NCBI RefSeq assembly: GCF_002086515.1
Contig: NZ_MVHH01000014.1
Coordinates: forward strand, 1 to 64,000
Origin: Mycolicibacter arupensis
GTDB taxonomy: Bacteria; Actinomycetota; Actinomycetes; Mycobacteriales; Mycobacteriaceae
Direction of reading: 5' to 3'
Length of the DNA: 64,000 nt
Positions 59,655 through 64,000 of the stretch are shown here, in pieces. Each line of letters begins with the position of its first letter. Positions within the stretch are counted from its first letter, which is position 1. The notes under the pieces are model-generated. The model worked only from the letters and a program-made list of their open reading frames with translations, was not told where the DNA came from and ran no database searches. A program made the position numbers and the translations under genes.

Positions 59655-61983
59655 TGCGTTCGGCCAACCGCAGACACTCGACCGCCTCGCCGGCCTGGAC
59701 CTTGATGTTGCCCGGCGCGATCGCCAGCGCCACCATGAGGTCCGGGTCCCCGATGGACTCCAGCAGGCGGACGCAATCCGAGGCCACCCGGGACGCGTCC
59801 ACGTAGCGACTGTGGAAGATCAGGGTCGTCATCAGCCCTGCCATGCCGATTGCCAGCGATACCTGATCGCCGGCCGCCGTGCACAGTTCGCGCAGTTCAT
59901 CGAATCCGGTGTCGGCGACCGTGCCGCTGACCCACGAGGTGCTGCCGCACAACAGGGTTCGCGGGGAGATACGCATGGCAGATCGGCCAGGGTGGTTGAT
60001 GGGCAACCGGTCGGCGACCGCTCGGGCGCGTTCCCAGCTCAGGCGCGCGGCGCGAATATCGCGGTTCTGCGCCCACGCCCCGGCGCGCATGTGCCAGCCG
60101 AATGCTGCCGGCAGATCATCAGCCGCCTCGAGATGCTCGGCGATCAACGCGGCATTCTCATCGAGGGCATCGGCGTGGTGTTCTTCGATCGCGGCGGCCA
60201 ACTGCCGATGCAGCGCGGCGCGTTTGGCCTTGAGCTGGGATTCATAGGCGACGATGCGGATCAGCGGGTGGTGAAACGCATATTCGGCGCGCGGGGCGAG
60301 CCTGACTCGATCGATGAGTTCCGCGGCGAGCAGGGGCTCCACCCGGGCCTGGCCATCGAGCAACGCCAACTGGTCGGCGTCGAACCGCAGCCCGATCACC
60401 GCGGCGGCCTGCAGGGTCCGCTTAACCGCCGGGTCGAGCCGGTCGATGCGGGAGGCGATGGTGGCCTGCACCGTTGCCGGCACCACGAGATCGGCGTGAT
60501 CGACCGCGCAGGAATAGTTTCCGGGCGAGCCGGTCAGCACACCGCGTTCGGCCAGGTCGCGCACCATCTCCTCGGCAAAGAGCGGGTTGCCCGCGGCCCT
60601 CTCGGCCAGCCGTTCGCGCAGGGGCGCCGCCGACGGGTCTGAGCCGACCAGATCCACGGCAAGTTGGGCGGTCTGGGATGCACTCAGCGGCCCCAGGTTG
60701 ATGGTGTGCGAGCTCGCCGTGCGGCTCAGCGCCCCGTGGTATTCGGGCCGGTAGGTGACCAGCACCAGCGAGGGGGTCTGCGAGGTCACGCTCAGCAGGT
60801 CCGCCAGCAGTGCGTCGCTGACCTCATCGATCCAATGCGCGTCCTCGATCACGTAGACCGCGGGGGTGGTACGTGCCAGCGAGACCAGGTTGACCAACCG
60901 GGTCACCCGGCGCCGCCGCGCATCGGGGTCGATGGCCGACAACTCGGCCCCACCCCGAATTCCGAGCAGATCCTCCAAGAGCAGCAAGTCCTCCGGATCC
61001 GCGCCAGGAGCGCTCTCCTCGACTCGAGCTCGCGCCGCCGCATCATCAAGATCGGCGATCCCGAGCGCGGTGCGCAGCAGCGAAGTCGCGGTGTGGAAAG
61101 GGATCTCGCGCGCATGGGACTCGCAGTAGACGGCGAAGACGTCAACACCGCGACTGCGAGCTGCGGCACTGACTTCGCGGGCGATGCGGCTCTTGCCGAT
61201 ACCCGGCGGACCGGCGACCCCGACGACACAGCCGGTGCCCGCGATCGCCTCATCCAAAATGCCCCGCAGCGCCCCCATCTCCCAGGACCGACCCACCAGC
61301 AGCGCATCATGACGCTGCTGGTGCCGGCGCTCAGGGGACATCCCCAGCGGCCGCCGCACCGGCACCGGCTCATCGGCGCCCTTGATCCGGGCCAGCTCGG
61401 GCTCGCCCAGTACCGCGACATGGTGCACCAGCCGGGCAGTCGATTCGCTGAGCATCACGCCGCCGGGCGGCGCAACAGACTCCATCCGCTGCGCGAAACC
61501 GACCTCCTCGCCGATAGCCGTGTAGTTCTGCGCGGCCGAGCCGAGTTCTCCGGCAACCACCTGACCGGAATTCAGTCCCACCCGCAGCGCCAGGTCTACA
61601 CCGTCGGCGTGGGACAGCTCCGTGGCCAGCTGCTGGGCCTGCTGCTGAATCTCCAACGCCGCCAGGCATCCCCGCACCGCGTGGTCCTCCAACGCCAGCG
61701 GCACACCGAACACCGCCATGACCGCGTCGCCGATGAACTTCTCCACCCGGCCGCCATACCGCCGCACCACGGAGTTACACCGGTCGAACAGCTCGGCCAT
61801 GATCTCGCGCAACCGCTCCGCGCCCACCTCAGCGGCAAGGTCCATCGAATGGACCACGTCGGCGAACAACACCGTGACTTGCTTGTATTCGGCGGGCGCG
61901 GGCGCCGCGACCGATGCGCCGCATTCGGAACAGAACTTGGCGCTGCGCTGCAATTCGGTGGCGCACGAGATGCACGTGGTCAT
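59374..61983 (-). CDS. Zinc-ribbon / cyclase / AAA-ATPase protein with chimeric C-terminus
   Basis: This is 869 residues. It has a zinc ribbon (CISCAT...CSECG), a cyclase domain with Asp42, Asp86 and Lys82 (EKFIGDAVM) but Gly for the transition-state Asn (IGEEVGFAQR), and an ATPase with Walker A GPPGIGKS. TPR-like helices follow up to ERIIELA near residue 779. From there the reading frame runs for about 90 residues through the antisense strand of the convergent paralogue (Arg/Pro-rich, non-family sequence) to a stop at 59374. Both genes therefore lost their ends at one junction near 59638-59646. Confidence 0.82.
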   Translation of the reverse strand: MTTCISCATELQRSAKFCSECGASVAAPAPAEYKQVTVLFADVVHSMDLAAEVGAERLREIMAELFDRCNSVVRRYGGRVEKFIGDAVMAVFGVPLALEDHAVRGCLAALEIQQQAQQLATELSHADGVDLALRVGLNSGQVVAGELGSAAQNYTAIGEEVGFAQRMESVAPPGGVMLSESTARLVHHVAVLGEPELARIKGADEPVPVRRPLGMSPERRHQQRHDALLVGRSWEMGALRGILDEAIAGTGCVVGVAGPPGIGKSRIAREVSAAARSRGVDVFAVYCESHAREIPFHTATSLLRTALGIADLDDAAARARVEESAPGADPEDLLLLEDLLGIRGGAELSAIDPDARRRRVTRLVNLVSLARTTPAVYVIEDAHWIDEVSDALLADLLSVTSQTPSLVLVTYRPEYHGALSRTASSHTINLGPLSASQTAQLAVDLVGSDPSAAPLRERLAERAAGNPLFAEEMVRDLAERGVLTGSPGNYSCAVDHADLVVPATVQATIASRIDRLDPAVKRTLQAAAVIGLRFDADQLALLDGQARVEPLLAAELIDRVRLAPRAEYAFHHPLIRIVAYESQLKAKRAALHRQLAAAIEEHHADALDENAALIAEHLEAADDLPAAFGWHMRAGAWAQNRDIRAARLSWERARAVADRLPINHPGRSAMRISPRTLLCGSTSWVSGTVADTGFDELRELCTAAGDQVSLAIGMAGLMTTLIFHSRYVDASRVASDCVRLLESIGDPDLMVALAIAPGNIKVQAGEAVECLRLAERIIELARYASTIGPGSRPAWRRRSAVPAPSCLARRPGPDWWTRRRHACARNMPRAGHLPPADVRRSVPRCRPPMRGRPARWRRRVSGASWPDPI

Positions 61984-62083
61984 GGAATCACTGCCCCTGG
62001 CACCTGATTGTCGCGCCCATCGTCACGCCGCCGATCCGGGATTTCACCCGATCGGAAAAGAATAGGCCCGCAGCGCCACACGG

Positions 62084-62107
62084 TTGATTTGTTTAATGCA
62101 AAATCAA
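62084..62107. promoter_or_regulatory. Operator-like inverted repeat upstream of the SDR gene
   Basis: TTGATTT (62084-62090) and AAATCAA (62101-62107) form a 7-bp inverted repeat with a 10-base AT-rich spacer, in an otherwise GC-rich region. It ends 15 bases before the start codon at 62123 and lies between divergent genes. It suits a MarR- or TetR-type operator; no regulator gene adjoins. Confidence 0.5.
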
Positions 62108-62122
62108 CATCCAAGGAGGCTC

Positions 62123-63163
62123 ATGAACGCAGTTCTGGTCACAGGTGCATTCGGCCTTGTCGGGTCAGCGGTGGTGCGGCAGTTGGCGGCCGACGGTCGC
62201 AGCGTCGTCGCCACCGACCTCGACAACGCGGCCAACCGTAAGGCGGCCGCAGCCCTGCCGCCGGCGGTGCAGGTGCGCTACGCCGATCTGACCGATGCGG
62301 CAGCAGTGGCCAGCCTGGTCGACTCCGTTCGTCCCGCGGCGATCATCCACCTTGCCGCGGTGATACCGCCGTTCATCTACTCCCGCCGTGACGTGGCGCG
62401 CCGCGTCAATGTCGATGCCACCGGCCATCTGCTGGCGGCCGCCGCCGCCCCCTCCCGCTTCGTGCAGGCCTCCAGCATCGCGGTGTACGGGTCACGCAAC
62501 CCGTACACGGTCTCGGGCGTGCTGACCGCCGATACCCCGACGCATCCCGCCGACGTCTATGGCGATCAGAAGCTGCAGGCCGAACAGTTGGTGCGCGCCT
62601 CACCGCTGGATTGGGTGATCCTGCGACTGGGCGGGGTGATCACCGTCGATCCCGGCGCCTATATGAAGCTCGACAATCTGTATTTCGAGCAGTTGCTTCC
62701 CACCGACGGCAGGCTGCAGACCGTCGATGTCCGCGATGTCGCTTCCGCTTTCGTCGCGGCCACCACCGCGCCCGTCAGCGGCGAAACCCTGCTGATCGGT
62801 GGCGACGATTCGCACCGCCAGATTCAGGGCGACATCGCACCGACCGTGGCCGCTGCCATGGGGCTGGTCAACGGTCTGCCCCCCGGGTTGCCCGGCAATC
62901 CCGACCACGATGAGGACTGGTTCACCACCGACTGGATGGATTCGGGCCGCGCCCAAGAAGCCTTGGGCTTTCAGCATCACTCCTGGCCGGACATGCTGGC
63001 CGAGACGGCCACGCGGGCCGGAGCGCTGCGAGGACTGCTGCGGATGGTGGCGCCGTTGGCCCGCAGAGTATTACAAAGCCGTGCCCCCTATCACCGCAGT
63101 GGACAGCAGTTCGCCGACCCCTGGCGGGCTATCGCCGACAAATGGAATGAGCCGCGCCCGTGA
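62123..63163 (+). CDS. NAD-dependent epimerase/dehydratase (extended SDR)
   Basis: This is a 346-residue extended SDR. The coenzyme motif is VTGAFGLVGSAVV, the catalytic Ser/Thr is in VQASSIAVYGS and YxxxK is YGDQK. The ATG at 62123 has a perfect GGAGG site; an ATG at 62084 has none. It may act on a nucleotide sugar, sterol or dihydroflavonol-like ketone. Its stop overlaps the GTG of the AI-2E-family gene (GTGA), so the two are coupled. Confidence 0.85.
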   Translation: MNAVLVTGAFGLVGSAVVRQLAADGRSVVATDLDNAANRKAAAALPPAVQVRYADLTDAAAVASLVDSVRPAAIIHLAAVIPPFIYSRRDVARRVNVDATGHLLAAAAAPSRFVQASSIAVYGSRNPYTVSGVLTADTPTHPADVYGDQKLQAEQLVRASPLDWVILRLGGVITVDPGAYMKLDNLYFEQLLPTDGRLQTVDVRDVASAFVAATTAPVSGETLLIGGDDSHRQIQGDIAPTVAAAMGLVNGLPPGLPGNPDHDEDWFTTDWMDSGRAQEALGFQHHSWPDMLAETATRAGALRGLLRMVAPLARRVLQSRAPYHRSGQQFADPWRAIADKWNEPRP

Positions 63164-64000
63164 ACGCCGAATTCACCCCCACTCAACGGCGCGCGTTGGC
63201 CGTCTTCACCGTCCTGGCGCTGGCGTTCGGCGCGTATTTCCTGCGCGATTACTTCGTGCTGATCGTGGTGGCCGCGGTGGGCGCCTACCTGTTCACACCG
63301 CTGTTTCGTCTGCTGGGACGGCGGCTGCCCACCGGGTTAGCGGCCACCGTCACGCTGCTGACAGCGCTGTTCGCGGTGATCGTTCCGGTCGGTGTGTCGG
63401 TTTTCCTGGCGGTGGCGCAGATCTCCCGCACCGCAGGTGAAGTCGCCGAGTGGGTGCAGGCCACCGACCCCACCGTGCTGGGCGACAAGGCACTGAAATT
63501 CGTCAACGGCACGTTGGCCCGGCTGCCGTTCGTGCATGTCGAGGTGACCATGGAGTCACTGCGCCACGCCATGGTCACGGTGGCACAGAAGGGCGGCGAA
63601 CTCCTGCTGCACGTGCTGCAGGGCGCCGTTGGCGGCGTGGTCGGCGCGATCACCTCGGCGATCATCTTCTTGTACGTGTTCCTGGCGATGCTGACCCACC
63701 GCGAAGAGCTGCACACCCTGATCGGCCGGCTCAACCCGCTGGGCGCCGAAGCCACCGACCTGTACCTGGCCAAGATGGGTTCGATGGTGCGCGGCACCGT
63801 CGGCGGACAGTTCGTGATCGCGTTCTGCCAGGGGCTCAGCGGCGCCGCATCCATCTACATCGCCGGCTTTCACCAGGCCTTCTTCATCTTTGCGATCCTG
63901 CTGACCGCGCTGTCGATCATCCCGCTCGGCGGCGGCATCGTCACCATGCCGTTCGGCATCGGCATGGCCTTGTTCGGCAACGTCCCCGGCGGGTTGTTCG
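63160..64000 (+). CDS. AI-2E-family transporter-like membrane protein, partial
   Basis: The gene starts at the GTG 63160 and runs off the window after 280 codons. It reads VNAEFTPTQRRALAVFTVLA and then hydrophobic segments typical of the AI-2E/PerM/TqsA family (FLRDYFVLIVVAAVGAYLFT, GAVGGVVGAITSAIIFLYVF, LLTALSIIPLGGGIVTMPFG). It corresponds to Rv1101c (385 residues from memory). Members are cation/proton exchangers or small-molecule exporters; the substrate is unknown. Confidence 0.88.
   Translation, partial: MNAEFTPTQRRALAVFTVLALAFGAYFLRDYFVLIVVAAVGAYLFTPLFRLLGRRLPTGLAATVTLLTALFAVIVPVGVSVFLAVAQISRTAGEVAEWVQATDPTVLGDKALKFVNGTLARLPFVHVEVTMESLRHAMVTVAQKGGELLLHVLQGAVGGVVGAITSAIIFLYVFLAMLTHREELHTLIGRLNPLGAEATDLYLAKMGSMVRGTVGGQFVIAFCQGLSGAASIYIAGFHQAFFIFAILLTALSIIPLGGGIVTMPFGIGMALFGNVPGGLF

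Overview
The window is high-GC DNA from a member of the Mycobacteriaceae. Evidence for this includes secreted DUF732 proteins, F420-type flavin/deazaflavin enzymes, GTG starts with 4-bp stop/start overlaps, many probable leaderless genes, and a gene order that, from memory of the M. tuberculosis H37Rv map, follows Rv1155 down to Rv1101c in inverted orientation with insertions and losses. The species cannot be named from this sequence. No rRNA, tRNA or CRISPR array was seen.

Layout. 1-3,900 is an accessory stretch: tandem small secreted proteins, two orphans, and two broken 5' fragments of what looks like an HhH-GPD repair gene. 3,900-8,200 holds a DUF5302 protein, an Rv1155-like F420 enzyme, DUF1697, two SAM methyltransferases, a GntR regulator and a class III sirtuin. 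8,200-16,100 is an acyl-CoA metabolism block (nitronate monooxygenase, SDR, Mcr racemase, two crotonases, thiolase, gamma-carbonic-anhydrase-like protein, CPBP protease). 16,150-19,750 is methionine synthesis: a cobalamin riboswitch, metE, then a mycobacterial-type non-canonical methylenetetrahydrofolate reductase. 20,000-24,900 is a very large P-type ATPase with a degenerate second P-domain, and a crotonase. 25,000-32,100 carries several regulator/enzyme pairs with visible operators: FadR/sterol-desaturase-like, CGNR/AhpD-like, and TetR/P450/DUF3556 with a textbook KstR box. 32,150-37,250 is the methylcitrate operon prpD-prpB-prpC with divergent prpR.

37,200-47,000 is a mixed block: DoxX, a WES/DGAT-like acyltransferase with EphC, alpha/beta hydrolases, a class III cyclase, a permuted NlpC/P60-like protein, OsmC, a GNAT acetyltransferase and Arr (rifamycin ADP-ribosyltransferase). 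47,200-48,570 holds two toxin-antitoxin modules beside ychF. 49,750-57,550 is the conserved block DUF6542, ispH, lipid-droplet protein, xseA-xseB and 3beta-HSD, interrupted by a SulP transporter. 57,600-62,000 holds two convergent zinc-ribbon/cyclase/AAA proteins that appear to have lost their C-termini in a single deletion. The window ends with an extended SDR and a partial AI-2E-family membrane protein.

How the genes work together. Propionyl-CoA from sterols, odd-chain or branched lipids (Mcr, thiolase, crotonases, P450, 3beta-HSD, KstR box) would feed the prp methylcitrate cycle. The B12-controlled metE with its MTHFR neighbour forms a local one-carbon unit. All homology statements are from recognition of the sequence, not from database searches.
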